This document shows, piece by piece, positions 48,752 to 61,317 of a stretch of 64,000 bases of DNA. The notes under the pieces were generated by a model that had not been told where the DNA came from, made no database searches, and worked only from the letters and a program-made list of their open reading frames with translations. The stretch is taken from assembly GCA_015680685.1 (NCBI GenBank), contig MNCI01002042.1, positions 664,821 through 728,820 of the forward strand, in the 5' to 3' direction. The DNA comes from Gnetum montanum (lineage: Eukaryota; Streptophyta; Gnetopsida; Gnetales; Gnetaceae). Position 1 is the first letter of the stretch; each line of letters opens with the position of its first letter. The position numbers and the translations under genes were made by a program.

Positions 48752-49096
48752 CATGTTTTGATTGGCTTTGATATCGGATATTTGATATCAAAGCCTTGAT
48801 ATCAGATACTCGATGTCAGAGCCCAAGATGCGATGTTGAATATCTGATATCATGGGGTATATGTTACCCTATAAATATGGCACTTGGACTCATGATTTGA
48901 AGAGAGTTTTTTTCATAGCATAGTGAAGCTCTTGTAGTTTTTTTTCTAGAGTTAAAATATTTTTTGAGTGCCTGTAGTAGGAGTCTGAGTGTGTATGGAT
49001 CTTTGTTCGAGCACTGATGTACCTAAGCATAGCAGTGTGATGGAAATAAAAATGAGCCCTTTTGATAATCCTTGTAGCACTAAGAATAGATTAATC
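48752..49096 (+). repeat. LTR fragment of family D, plus orientation
   Basis: Starts TGATGAATC. It has repeated GATATC-containing words (48770-48870), a TATA box (CCCTATAAATATGG) and the GAAGCTCTTGTAGTTT block shared with 22380-23640. It abuts the minus-oriented fragment head to head. Confidence 0.6.
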
Positions 49097-49283
49097 TTTT
49101 TACGTTTCTATAAGTAATCTCATCTACAAATAAAACACTCATGTGGCTTGTTGGTTGAGGTGTGTTCTATGTTATCGAGTCTCGAGTGATCAATTATGTG
49201 GACAGTGAGCCCATTACACCCACTCATCCATTCTACAAATAAGAGGTTCTGATCGAGGGTACAGTGATATTCTTGACATTCTT
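49097..49283 (+). repeat. 187-bp direct repeat, copy 2
   Basis: See 47041-47227. A few substitutions separate the copies. Confidence 0.85.
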
Positions 49284-50333
49284 AAAATTTAAAATTAATT
49301 TTGTGTTCATTGTACCTAGAATGAAGAAGGATGGACCAAGAGGGAATGATTAGGTTGTGACATCAAGGGGACTTGCAGATTCTCTTTGGTGACATCCATG
49401 GGAGTTATCATGCAATGTGGTTATACTAAGATCCTTGTAGATCTAACACAAAATGGGAGTAAGAGTAATCAAAAGGACACTAAAAAATCCAATGTTGTTC
49501 TATGGGGTCCCACTGGAAAGACATGCACCCATGTCTAAAGGTTGGCGGCTTCTCTAGATTCAGCAATAATAAAAAAAAACAAAAAAAAAACAAAGAAGGT
49601 TCCACAAAGCAAAAATCACTCCTCCCTTGCACAAAATGCCAAGTGATCATATGCCTTGTTGTTCTGGTACTCTCATAGTTGCTCATCATGGGATGAAACA
49701 ATGCGATGTCACTGATTAGAGGAATGGACTTGGTCTTGATCTTGGAACAATGGGTTAATGACATGCTAATCATGCTTTTTACGCAAGATTCATTATGCCC
49801 TGCGTCAGTTACCTCATGTCTCAATTTCTACAATCCCTTTTATATTCCATCTCATCTCATTGTTCACGTAATTGTAGCTCGTGTCTTGTGTAGCATAGAA
49901 TTCTTACCTCATTTCAGTGGTATCTACATGTGTGTGTTTTGTGAAACTGTTATGGATTACATTTTACCCTTCTGGTGCCTATGGACATTTTAAGGTGTGG
50001 TTACATAAGGGCATTATAGGTTGGAACCTACTTTGGGGAGGACCCACTTGCATGACTTTTGTAATTTGTACTTGTTGCATACCACCACATCATCTTATAC
50101 CCTCTGAGTACTTCATTTGCAAATCTATTCTTTCCTTTGTCATCATTTTATCAAACGTTCCTCAAAACCGGGTCTGACATTAAACTTTTAGGGCAACTTC
50201 CTTGAAAAAATTTCTAACTCTAAAATCACACTAAGCAAAGAATTCAAAATTTATTAAAGGAAATGAGTAAGGTATGAAATCATTGAACTTTTTCAATAAC
50301 CTTACTAACAATTGCCCTTTGTGTGGATTATAG
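49284..50333 (+). other. Non-coding 3' internal spacer of element A
   Basis: 49670-50060 aligns with 1-390 of element F. An A-rich run lies at 49567-49592. No gene seen. Confidence 0.65.
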
Positions 50334-50769
50334 ATGGCCCCTAAAAGAAGACAACAAGGAGGACCTTCTCAAGGTGCAACTGAATGACTAAAGGGGAGGC
50401 AGAGGCCAAGGACTTCATGCAGAACATATAAAGAAGGAGGCACAATCACTCAGTATCCATCATGGAACTCTTGTTACTGCATAATCTATCCAAGCAAAAG
50501 GTTGAGAGGTTAGGGCCCAAGCCTATGAAGAGGAATGACTACTGTTTGCGGTATGACATGTCAAGGCCAATCAAGTGTTTCCACAGCTACCGTGTCCATG
50601 GAAAATTCCGACTCCATTAAACATTAGAACATCAGCATGGATGGCTCATAATCTATGGATAGAAGAGAAACTTCAGGCACTTCTTCAACAGTATCAATCT
50701 TAGAATCCTGGAGCACCAAACAAAGGAAAGACACCTATGGAGGAGCCACTGCCACCAGGAACTACATGA
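50334..50769 (+). pseudogene. Env-like remnant of element A
   Basis: Opens MAPKRRQQGGPSQG at an ATG placed directly after TATAG, like 966 in element F, and ends with the same proline-rich tail and ATGAGTTCCACC. The central globular part is deleted and stops are frequent. Confidence 0.6.
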
Positions 50770-50950
50770 GTTCCACCAATTTTGTAGTTGTAGCACATTC
50801 TTTGTGTTGTGTCTTAATTTTGTCTTGATTCCACATTGCGGCATAAGCCCAATTTCACCGTCCAATAATTCCATACCTATCCACTGTGTAATCAATGGAG
50901 CTTGTTCTCACTGCATCTCAAGGATGATTTTTCACTCAATCGTGGGGGTA

Positions 50951-51743
50951 TGATGAGTTTCCATTTAACCCAACTGCAATATTGTGTACACGATATCGCA
51001 ACCTGTCTCCTCATCTATAAATAAGAGGCAGGCAGTTCCAATAGAAAGGCAGTCAGTTTTAGAGTTAGTTTTGATTTTAGTTTTCATGTTTCTCTCAACC
51101 CTTTTCCTCCCAGTGTATGCCCGTAGTGTGGTGATTGTAATTGTACGACATCATTATTCGAGTGTGACATACTTGGACATGCACATGACTAGCAATAAAG
51201 ATTGAGATTACTTCATCATTGCAGCATTCACTTAGCTTAATCATTTAATTAATTATTACTTACTGCTTTCTTAGTTAATATCTTCTCACCCTAAACTCCT
51301 GTTAAATGCGGAATGAGTATGACTTGATCATGAGCATTTAAGTGTGACTACTTGGTAACCCAGTAGTGTACCTAGGATCTACACTTGGTAATCCCAATGG
51401 TAGTCATGCACGAAGTCTAGGATGTGTATGGATGATTGAGGAACAGATGCTCATCGCACTTAGGCTAGCTTAGATTCTCTCTCATCCTTTCTCTCTTAGC
51501 CTAGTTAATATTATCTTCCATTGTATTCAGGAGTAGCATTAGCATAGAACACATCATACACCTCACTCTGGACTAAACCATATGTGACAAAGTTAACACT
51601 AGTCCAGGTGGGAAGACAACGAACTGTGACCTAAGGCTAACTGTCTGGATGCCACAACTAGTTCATTTGCGGAGTTCGACTGGATCACACGTGTAATGCT
51701 TGTATTCGTATGGTTGAGTGTAGGGGTACCTCGCCACTCATCA
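50951..51743 (+). repeat. 3' LTR of element A
   Basis: Preceded by the purine tract CGTGGGGGTA; TATA box at 51016-51023; ends ACTCATCA followed by ATGAG (51744-51748). Confidence 0.9.
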
Positions 51744-51748
51744 ATGAG

Positions 51749-53350
51749 CATCTTGGAGAATGTGCAGTTGATCTTCGTTAGGGACACACCAATAGATCAA
51801 GCCATTAGCACACACCTTGTAAAGGTATCTTTTGATTTCCGTGAAGTATTTGGCCCAATGAAGAAATTTTTGCTTTTTTTCTAAAATCCAAGTCTTGTAA
51901 CATCGCTTGAGTGAGAAGATATATGAGGATGCCATTATACTATGTTGCTTTTTCAAGCATTTGTTCACTTATTGCTCTAGTAAAGAGGAGTTCGTCTATG
52001 AACTGATTAAAGAGCAGGCTCTCCTCCTCTTTGTTATCCCATCTTAAGCAAGAAAGGTGATTAATGACCACATTCTCAGTCCCTTTTGGATCTACCATAA
52101 TAAGATCGAATTCCTGCAAGATCACAAGCCACCATATAACACGAGGGCTCACCATCGGCTTATTCATAAGAAAGCGAATTACACTATGGTCTGTATGTAC
52201 AAATACCTTATAACCTAGCACATAATTTCTAAGCTTTTCCAACATGTACACCACTGCCATTAATTATTTCTCCATGGTGGTGTAATTCAACTGTGCCCCC
52301 ACAATGCTTCTGCTCATGTAGTGGATATAATATGAATGTTTCTTATCATCCAGCTGCATGAGCACCGCTTCCAAAGCATAGTTAGATGCATCTGTCATGA
52401 TATGGAATGGTTTGGACCAACCTGGTGCTCGTAGGATTGGTGTTTCTACAAGTTTCTCCTTTAATTTTTGGAATACGTGTTCACATTCCTTGGTTCAAAT
52501 GAAAGGTGCATCTCGCTTTGTAAGTTCTACCAACAACTTTGCAATCTTAGAGAAATTCTTAATAAATCGCTGGTAAGGAATGACTAAACATGTTTAACGA
52601 TTTCTGGTTGGTGTGTTATTCCTTGGATAACCCTCATCTTTTTTAGGTCTACCTCAATCCATTTCTATGAAATTTAGTGCCCTAGCATAATACCTTCTTG
52701 GATCATGAGATAGCTCTTTTGCCAGTTGAGCCGTAGGTTTATCTCTACACATCTTTTCCATACTTTCTCAAGTCGATCTAAGGCTTGCTTAAATGTAGCT
52801 TCATAGGTGGAGAAGTCATCCATGAAGATTTCAACACCACTACCAATTTATTGTTGAATGATACTCAGGACCAAGCATTGAAATCTTGCAGGGGCATGAC
52901 ATAGGCCAAATGACATCTTACAATATGCAAGAGTCCCACAGGGACTCATGAATGTTGTCTTGGCCTAGTCTTCTAGTGCAATTTGGATTTGGTTATAGCT
53001 AGTACAACCATTTAAGAAACTATAATAACAATGCCCAGATATGGTATCTAACACTTGATCTACAAATGACAAGGAAAAATGATCTTTAAATGTTGCCATA
53101 TTTAACAGCCTAAAGTCAATGCAAACCTATCATTTTCCATCCTTCTTTGGTACTACTAGGAGTGGGCTAACCCACTCACTATCCATGATTGGATAGATGA
53201 ACCTTACCTTGAGGAGTTGTTCTATCTCCTTCTTGATGATTTGTTTTAATTTGGGGTTCAACCACCTCTATGATTGCCTTCTAGGCTGCATGGTCAGGTT
53301 AGTGTAGATGTGATGCTGGCATATCCTTGGATCAATTCCTGTTAGCTCTA
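51749..53350 (-). pseudogene. Reverse transcriptase and RNase H of element B
   Basis: On the minus strand: SPLLVVPKKDGK and CIDFR near 53110-53170, the catalytic box IEIFMDDFSTYE near 52815-52850 (FMDD intact), then RNase H at 51940-52260 (AVVYMLEKLRNYVLGYKVFV, HTDHSVIRFLMNK, DPKGTENVVINHLS) and the start of integrase (YLYKVCANGLIYWCVP) at 51750-51850. Stops and frame breaks throughout. It is cut at 51748 by element A. Confidence 0.8.
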
Positions 53351-53408
53351 GATATGACCAAACAAAGGTTGTTAACCATTTATTCATCAATTTCAACAAC
53401 TTTTCTTT

Positions 53409-54300
53409 TTATTTAGGAGCAAGTTTGGCATTGATGATTACTAGTTTACCATTGTTTAAAAATGCATATTCCATACTAGCTAGTAAAGTTTTTAGTTCTA
53501 AGGGCTCTTGCTTGAAGTAATCAAGGATCTCGAACTCTCCCCAATAGGTATCATCATCTTCATTAGAGAGTTGGAAATGAACTTGTTCAATTTTATCCAT
53601 GCCTTCAACATATGCACATGTTAGACCCTTAGTTGGCTCCATGCATATTATGCTACTATTTGAATCAACTATCAGCCATTGGGCACCCTTCTGTTTTGTG
53701 ACTACTGCGTACAGACACCGTTGAATATTAATCTCTTGTCCACATTGATTGCATACCCTAATGTATGTGCTTATGATTGACCAAATATTTTTCACGTAAT
53801 TACACTTGTTATCATTGTATGCAATGCATGGAATACACTTCTTCTCTGTTTTGCCTAGCTCATTTTCCTTGGATATTTTTAAGGATAGGTCCCTTATTCC
53901 CATTTACACATTGATCATGCTTAACCAAGTCATTCCCATAATGATAGGGAAGTCACTTTTGCAATTGTCCATCTTGATTATCAAAAAATCAATAAGATAG
54001 GACCATTCATAGACTATGGTCACAATGTCCTCTACTAATCCTAAAGGAATAATAATCAACTAATCTGCTAATTCTAAACAAATGTTGCTCTTCTTAAGAG
54101 GTGGTAGGTTCCAGGCTATGTACATATCATGGAAGATGAGGTTAACTCCAGAACCAAAGTCAAGAAGAGCTTTGCATGGCTCTTATTCAGCAATATGATT
54201 AGATATTTTTGTAGGAAGGTTGCCAGCCTTAATCTAGTCAGAAACAACATGAGTTAGCATTATAATGCAAATCCTAGGCGGCACTTAGTTCGAAGGACAC
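53409..54300 (-). pseudogene. Protease and pre-RT region of element B
   Basis: Protease active-site loop KALLDFGSGVNLIF near 54150-54190 (DSG altered to DFG) and second block FPIIMGMTWLSMINV near 53920-53960. They are followed by ISKENELGKTEKKCIPC, a CxxC-containing block and a pre-RT stretch YAFLNNGKLVIINAKL at 53415-53475. It aligns with 60163-61314 of element C. Confidence 0.75.
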
Positions 54301-56714
54301 TCAAAGGTATTTGATGTAGAGGATGAGGATGTTAAAGATGCAAGGTGATCAGCTGGAGTAGGTTGTGAGAGCTGGAGAGGACTATTGGGCTAGAAGAAAT
54401 GTCATTTCCTTGATTGGTTATGTGGACCACTTGGTTGAAAAACTGGTTGTGAGTGTACAACCCTTGTAGCATTGTGTTGTTGCGGCTGTGGAGGAATTTC
54501 ACCCTACATGGATGGAGCAGGAGGTAATTGAGTTGAAGGTGGAGGTGTAGGTGTAGAGGGATGTGGAGGATGATAAGGATAAAAATATGGGTTTTTTTGC
54601 TTAAGTAGATGGTGAATGTGTTTAGTGGTACTTTGCAGGGTAATAGTGATGCTGGAATGATGCATGACTCACAAAACTTCTAGGGGTTGTTGAACATAGT
54701 ACTTGTATGGATCTGGTTGCCTATAAGGGTACTACTGCCTTGGTCATGGCATTCCCCACGATTGTGGTTGATACCATTGCTGGTATTGTTCATATGGTTG
54801 TGGAGGAATTCAACTTGGATAGTAAGCTTATTGTTGTTGGTGGAAATATCTTAAACTACCTTGAGGATGAGGCAATCATCGTGGAGCTTGCCTACGTGCT
54901 AGGTAAGGATTCAATGCATACACTTCAGACTCTTGTAAGTGTGACACCATAGGGCAACATCCCTTTAGATGTTCATATTGAAAAATGTCACATTCAGTTT
55001 CATCATTAGAGTCAGACTCCACAACTTCCTCTACTACAACAACTTTTCCCTTACCTTGTTGGTAGGCACATTCAACTTCTTTTCACCTCTTGGGATTACG
55101 ATTACTATGTTGCTCTATGGATTCTTCAACAATTTTTAAAGTGGTTTTAAACTTTTTATCCAAAGAGTCCCATAACTTGTCAACCTTGGTCAAAATGTCA
55201 GAAATAGATTTTTGGATGGGCGAGGTCTTTTTGTTCACCACTTCATCAAGTGGTGACTCCTCCTCTTCACAAAGTTAGATCTCTTGTTTTCTAATGGAAG
55301 GATCCCTATTATATTCTTTAGCACTTTCTCTTTTTCATAGCTTACCTTCTTCTTTTGGTACCTACTCAATTAACCTTTGGATTTGATGAGCTCTCATTTC
55401 AAAGAATCTTCCTTGGGCATACATCCCTAAGGGTTCTTCTTATTTATGCTTTGAGCCCATCTATCTTTGATAGTAACCATGGCCTAAGCATCGGTGTAGG
55501 AGTGAATAGTATCAACCCATGACAACATCCAATGGTTCATGTGCTCCTTGTTTCCAACCTTGGATTTGCCTTCTTAGATTAGACACTTTGGAGTACGTTT
55601 GATATTTGTCATTGAACAATTCTAGCATGGTACTCCATCTTTGGATAGATTTATGTTCTAGGGACTGGTACCAACTTTTAGCTTCTTTAATGAGTGTCCT
55701 TGGAAAAAGCTTGAGTTTTTGCCACTCATTCTTTATGTTTTATAAAGCATAGGCATCTTGAAAAGCTTATAGGTGTGTCTATGAATTAGAATTGTATCCC
55801 TCCTCAAATCTTGGGATATTGTTCATATCTAGGCACTTAATCTAACTATCCTTTATATGCTTGGTTTGGTTTTTCACTACCTCTGCAATGTTAACCATAT
55901 TACAAGTCACTAATAAAGGTTCATCATCATCACTACATTGATGATGTCGATGATGGTTCTGGACATCCCTTAGATTTTTATGGCCTTCACGGTCATTGTT
56001 ATTTCATCGATCTCCTTCATCATGGTTGTTTCGATGATGGCTTCCATGAGAACCATTAGATGAAGAGGAATGTTTGTAATTGGATGAAGAGGATGAAGAG
56101 GAAGTTGGACCACCGCTACCACCATAGTATCCACCATCACTCTTATGCTTATTATGATCTCCATCCTTAGATCCCTTGTTGTTGTGATGTTTACCCAAGT
56201 CCCTACCTTGGCTATCACTCTTTCCTAACCCCAGTTTATGAATAGTCGATGGTAGGGTTAGGTTCACACCCTTGCCATTAGTAGCAAGGGGTGGAGAATC
56301 TTCATGTTGAGAACCTTCTAAGGGAGGATCCTTGTTTTCCTCTTGTTCTAGTAGGAACAAGGGGTTACTATAATGTTTCCTCTTTGTAGCTTTATGGAGT
56401 TTCTCTTGACATTTATCTCGTTTACATTGTATTTCAGTGGGACAATAGTTTCGAGTGTCATATCCATCCACAATGTACTCTTCTTAAAGATCTGCTATGC
56501 CCAACTTCTTAAGGGTTTTAAATAGCATTCCGAGCACAGATTTATCGAGGGGCAAGATGACATTGCCTTCCATATCACACCATTGCATTTGTTCATCCTG
56601 ATGTAGGATGAAGGTGACATTTGGTACAAACTCATCTGTATGAGTCTATACCACCTTACATTCTTGTGGGATTGGTGGTTTAGTGTCTTTGGACTTGTGA
56701 GAAGAAGAAGACAT
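54301..56714 (-). pseudogene. gag of element B
   Basis: Start MSSSSHKSKDTKP at 56714. The N-terminal domain continues with HQDEQMQWCDMEGNV, a low-complexity Ser/Gly/His linker (56004-56220), capsid blocks WQKLKLFPRTLIKEAKSWYQ and ELFNDKYQTYSKVSNL at 55560-55740, and a knuckle remnant CDIFQYEHLKGCC near 54965 whose second Cys is Phe. The rest is Q/P/Y-rich. Many stops. Its order and sequence match the gag of element C. Confidence 0.75.
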
Positions 56715-56849
56715 TTTGCAAAACAAAATGAAATTTTCAATGTGCTTTTATAATTTTATGTATAGTGGGAATGATATGGACCTTTAGGTTTGTACAATGA
56801 TATTAGTGATATTCACTTAGACCTAAATGGCATATGTTCCACAAAAAAG

Positions 56850-56867
56850 TCCTCAGCAATAGTGCCA
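56850..56867 (-). other. Primer binding site of element B, tRNA-Asp-like
   Basis: TGGCACTATTGCTGAGGA on the minus strand matches 13 of 18 positions of the tRNA-Asp complement; all five differences are transitions. It lies one base from the LTR end. Confidence 0.65.
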
Positions 56868-56868
56868 A

Positions 56869-57457
56869 TGATAAGTAGCGAGGTACCTTTACGTCCAACC
56901 ATACAAATCATAAAGTGTTCATGCGCGATCCAATCGAATTTTGTGGACTTCATCATTTTCGCTGCACTAGCTCTTTAGGAAGTGAATCTAGCCTTAAGGT
57001 TAATTGTTGTCCTCCCAATTACACTTGTGACATTTGTGATATGGTTAAGAGTAACTGAGGTATTCAATTTTTATCATTTTTTATGTTTTATAGATTGGTG
57101 CTCAAATATGGATAAAAGTAATTTGATTAACTAATCTAAATTAACTAATTTACTAGCATCTAACCCATCCTAACATAAGTATCCATTCCCACTTTCTGTA
57201 CATGTCCTAAACCCATGTATCTGCTACTAGGCGACTAAGCGCTACGCTACTAGGCGTACCAAGCAATAATGCTACTGGAATTACCAAGAAAATACGTGTC
57301 ATGCTCAAAGCGGTCGTACTTATGTATTTAATTTATCTACCTTAATAACCTCATTAATTGAATTTTTGGAAAATATTTGTGAAATAATTGAGAAAAATTA
57401 ACAAATAACTAAAAATATTGAATGCATACATAAAAGAGCTAATCTATCCAAAGTGCT
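56869..57457 (-). repeat. 5' LTR of element B, inner 589 bp (split by element C)
   Basis: Aligns with 37803-38391 of the 3' LTR and stops at CCAAAGTGCT. The missing outer part should follow element C, outside the window. Confidence 0.85.
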
Positions 57458-58238
57458 TGATGAGTGGCGAGGTACCCCTACACTCAACCATACGAATATG
57501 AGCGTTACACACGCGATCCGGTCGAACTCCAAGGACTAAGTGCTTACTCACCTTATGGAACACTTAAGGTTAATCAATCGTTGTCTTCCCATACTTACTT
57601 GTATTGTCACGGTTTTATGGTTAAGTAAGTTTGAGGTATATGATTTTTATAACTTTTATCTTTTTATCGCCTATGCTAAGAGAGAAAAGAATGAAGAGAC
57701 TAAGTAACTAACTTTCACTAACTAAGCTTTAATCGTCCTAGCATCAATATCTGTTCCCACTTACCATACACACCCTAAACTAGTGCAACGCTACTAGGAT
57801 TACCAAACACTATTCGTGACTGGATTACCAAGCGTAGCACACGTGCTCGAAGCAATTGTACTAAGTGCACTTAACTAGGAGTTAAGGATTGAGAGAGATT
57901 AATTATCTAAGAAAGAAATTAAGCATTTAACATTAATTAAATCCTAATTAGCTTAGTCCATGCACTACAAGGTTTATCAGAAAGTTCTTCTTTATTTTTG
58001 TACACAAATATGTGCTCAGGTACAATTTGCTCGAATAAAGATCCGTTCACTTTGAGACTCCTACTGTGGGCACATGGAAATTATTCTATCTCTGGAATGG
58101 TAAAACTACCAGAGTTTAGCTAAGGGTCTAGATCTAGATGATCTTACAAGGGAAAGCTGCCTCTTATTTATAGACAAGGTGATAGGCTACGATATAGCGT
58201 ACGCGATATCGCGGCCCATGCGATATCGCGTCCCATCA
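57458..58238 (-). repeat. 3' LTR of element C
   Basis: 781 bp. On the minus strand it starts TGATGGGA after the purine tract AATGGGGATA and ends GCCACTCATCA. U3 begins with several GCGATATCGC palindromes (58190-58230) followed by a TATA box at 58165-58172 (minus). Confidence 0.9.
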
Positions 58239-60162
58239 TATCCCCATTACTGAATGAAAACTCGTCCTCGAGTTCCTTACAAAATATTGGGAAGGTATGG
58301 GATTATTAACTTGAATGACACTAATGGTAGATGGGGTGACATATGAATGAATCATCATTACAAAACATGGCAAAATTTAGTGTTCATGACAACAAGAGTG
58401 AACACTATACATAATTGACATCCAACCTTATTTGGCAACTGATAGAGAAGAGAGAAGAGAGAGAGAAAAGAAGAAGTCTGCTGCTGCCAACACCAAGATC
58501 ATGCCTTCCATTGTCCATCCATAAACACATCATTAATCCTATTCCTTGCATAACTGCTTTAGCATCAGTCCATTCCAAGTGTTTCCTCCAGATCCAATCC
58601 GTTGTTGTATGATTGCCATCTGCACACAGAACACAGTTCTTATATTAGCAAGGGTAAATGAATCATAATGGAATTGATACGTTGCTTCGATGTAAGGTCC
58701 ATTAGCTGAGTTGTGCTATGGCTGATACGAATTTGAAGATATAATACTAGTGACTACTTGAGGTGTAGGGGTTAGGAGAAAATCGAAAAAATTGGACCAG
58801 GACCCCCATGACTGAGAGTGAACCTTTGGTAGTGATAGAATGGAAAAAGGTAAGGAATGAGAAATATGGAGAAAAAGAAACAACGTTCACGCCAATAAAA
58901 TGAATGTCAAAGATGGAAATGAACAAAATAATTGGTGATTGCGGAAATGTCTAAGGGAAAGAAATTAATGGATGCACCAAATAGGAATGCTAGTGGGTCC
59001 TCCCCAAAGCAGGCTCATGTCCTTAATGCCCTGACAATCCCACATTCAAAGAGTTCATAGGCTCTAGGAATGTCATTCGAAGACAAGAGTTAAAGTCTTA
59101 ACCACAAGCGTTTACCAAAAAGAAAACAATGCATCCACCAAAATATGGACTACTGATACAATCGACAATGAGGTGATAAATGGGGAAAGAAGGATGAAAA
59201 GAAGAGAATGGAATGGAATCTTAAGAACAAGGTGGTGTATGGCCCCATGTGTGTTAATGGTTACTGGACTTAGTAGATCCCATTCCAAATCTAGCCTCAA
59301 ACAAACCACATTTAGTGACTTCGCATTAATACATTCAGCCCATCCATCCACTTGAAGTAACAAGAATGCCTTCATCGAAAAGCCACCACCATTCCGAAGC
59401 GAAAGAGGGGAAAGTAGGAAGCGAGAAGGGCCTTAGTTAGAGGGAACATGTTTATTTTAGTTCCATAACTAGTGCTTGTAGCCCAAATGATTATTTCATC
59501 TAAGGGATGTGCTTTGAATTCTCACTGTCTTTTTTTTTTGTGTTTTTGCGTGAGAACCACACCATGCAAAGACTTATTATTTTTATTTGCTCAGCTTCCC
59601 AATAATGTGGCAACGTCAGAATGGTAAGAAAACTCAAGAAGAAAACATCTAAGCACCCAAGAGAATGGCCAGCACAAGTGCATCAAGTTTCCTGGAAGTC
59701 ACACCCTTTTCAATCCTTGAGTCCTTCCTTAGTTTGAGAAATACCTAGTCACCGATTCATTGATAGTTCTTATTATTGAGAAAGGGACTGTACAGTTCTA
59801 AGCCAAGAGAGACTATAGAATTTTATGGATGTATGGATGAAGTGGACTCATTGCCTGCTATATCAAAAGAACCATACCTTAGTATCAACATTATAATTTA
59901 AAGGTAAAAATGAAACATTAGTAATCAATGGAATATAGTTCATACCATCTTTAGAGCACTTATTAAGTGACAAATCGAACAAAGTAATCAAACATACACA
60001 AAGAAATAAAAAATTATAAACGATGTTGTCAAACAAAAATAAGAAAAGTTAAAGAAATTTGTAAAGCAATAATGTGTAAAAAGAAATTTAAAAAGAACTA
60101 AGGGCCTCAAATGATCAACATAGATGGCCATCTCCCCCATGACTAAATTAGAAGGGAGAGAT
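58239..60162 (-). other. Non-coding 3' internal region of element C
   Basis: 58239-58400 aligns with 38746-38960 of element B, and 58990-59040 holds the shared block GGGTCCTCCCCAAAGCAG. 60115-60165 matches 42830-42900. No env-like ORF and no pol domain are recognisable. Confidence 0.6.
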
Positions 60163-61314
60163 TCAAAATAGTGAGTGAGATCGTCCTCTCTCAAATGTGC
60201 TATGTGCATAGACTGTTTTAGGTTCATGATAAGGGTTGGTCGGTTGCACACAAACTAGTATTCTCCTATTGGAGTACTCATTTGGATTTTCTAAGAGTTT
60301 CCAACTTCCCTTGATTGGTGGTTTTAGATTAAGGGTTGGAAGTTGGCGACACTCTTGCTTCAGTGCATTTATGCTCTCTACATGAGCGCAAGTTGGTCCC
60401 CTAGTTAGTTCCATGCATATTGGTGGATTGCTCTCTTGATTAGCTGTCAACCACTGGGTGTTCTCTTGTTGTGTGGTTTCTACATATAGACACTTTTGTA
60501 TGTTAATTTCCTGAGCACATCGGTTGCATGCAGGAGATGTTAAATGTTCCTATACAGTATCACCCTCAGTATCACTGTATGTGATGCATGGAACCTTCTT
60601 CTTCTTGATCTTTCCATAAGTGTTTTCCTTAGATATTTCCAAGGAAAGATTACAAATTCCTAGGCATGCATTTATGGTACTTAGCCATGCCCTCCCCATT
60701 ATTATTGGGAAGTCCCCTTTGTCATTGTTTACTTGGATCACTAGGAAATCAGTTGGGTATGACCAACCACACATAGTGATAATGATGTCCTCCACTAGTC
60801 CCAAAGGAAAAGTGATGGACTGGTCAGCCAGCTCTAAGTGAATATTACTCTTCTTTAGTGGAGGCAGGTTCCAAGCTTTATACATTTCTTGTGATATTAA
60901 GTTGACTCCAGAACCTGAGTCAAGAAGAGCTTTATGTGGTTCATTCCCAGTGACTTGGAGATAGATTACAGAACTCCCAAGATCAAAGAATTTCCTAGGA
61001 AGGTGGCCCACCTTTATCCAGTCAATGACGGTATGTGTTAACATAACCGTGTGTGTTGAGCTCCGTTCTTGGTTTGAAGGGAGCTCCGACGCCTTATTTG
61101 ATGGAGAAGCGTTTGGAGGCTCAACCGCTTGTGGTTTTGAGAGCTTATTTGGTCTTTTGGTTTTGAAGAAATGTTTTCTCTTTGTACGGTTGTCAGAACT
61201 AGTAGCAGGTTGAAGGTTTATAGCTCTCGTAGCATTGCATTGCTGTGGTTGAGTGGGGAGTTCCCCTTGCATTGCTGGAGCAGGTGGTAATGGAGTTATC
61301 GGTGTAAGAGTCAT
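60163..61314 (-). pseudogene. Protease region of element C
   Basis: The frame 60550-61314 (254 codons) is long and clean. It has a basic, Pro-rich linker, then the retropepsin with KALLDSGSGVNLISQ (active-site DSG intact), LADQSITFPLGLVEDI and FPIIMGRAWLSTINAC. Downstream 60163-60450 continues with a Cys-containing block and PICMELTRGPTCAHVES before the coding sequence ends. It is the best preserved Athila-like protease in the window, but its RT partner is deleted. Confidence 0.8.
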
Positions 61315-61317
61315 GGG

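Larger units (their letters stand above)
43999..51743 (+). mobile_element. Element A: Athila-like retrotransposon inserted in element B, 7,745 bp
   Basis: LTRs 43999-44801 (803 bp) and 50951-51743 (793 bp) start TGATGAGT and end ACTCATCA, with a perfect ATGAG duplication. The primer site and gag follow the 5' LTR, and an env-like remnant and purine tract precede the 3' LTR. The pol gene that should lie between is missing and replaced by inverted fragments of other Athila-like elements (46940-49290). In a 126-base LTR stretch compared by eye about 6 positions differ, all transitions. Confidence 0.9.
37803..57457 (-). mobile_element. Element B: Athila-like retrotransposon, minus strand, split by A and C
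   Basis: Order on the minus strand: partial 5' LTR, tRNA-Asp-like primer site, gag, protease, RT, RNase H, integrase (split by element A), env-like coiled-coil ORF, purine tract, 3' LTR. The LTRs 37803-38745 and 56869-57457 align. The 5' LTR stops at CCAAAGTGCT, exactly where the 3' LTR continues with ACAAGGTTTATC, because element C begins there. The base five-mer outside the 3' LTR is CTAAG (37798-37802); its partner is expected right of the window. Confidence 0.85.
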
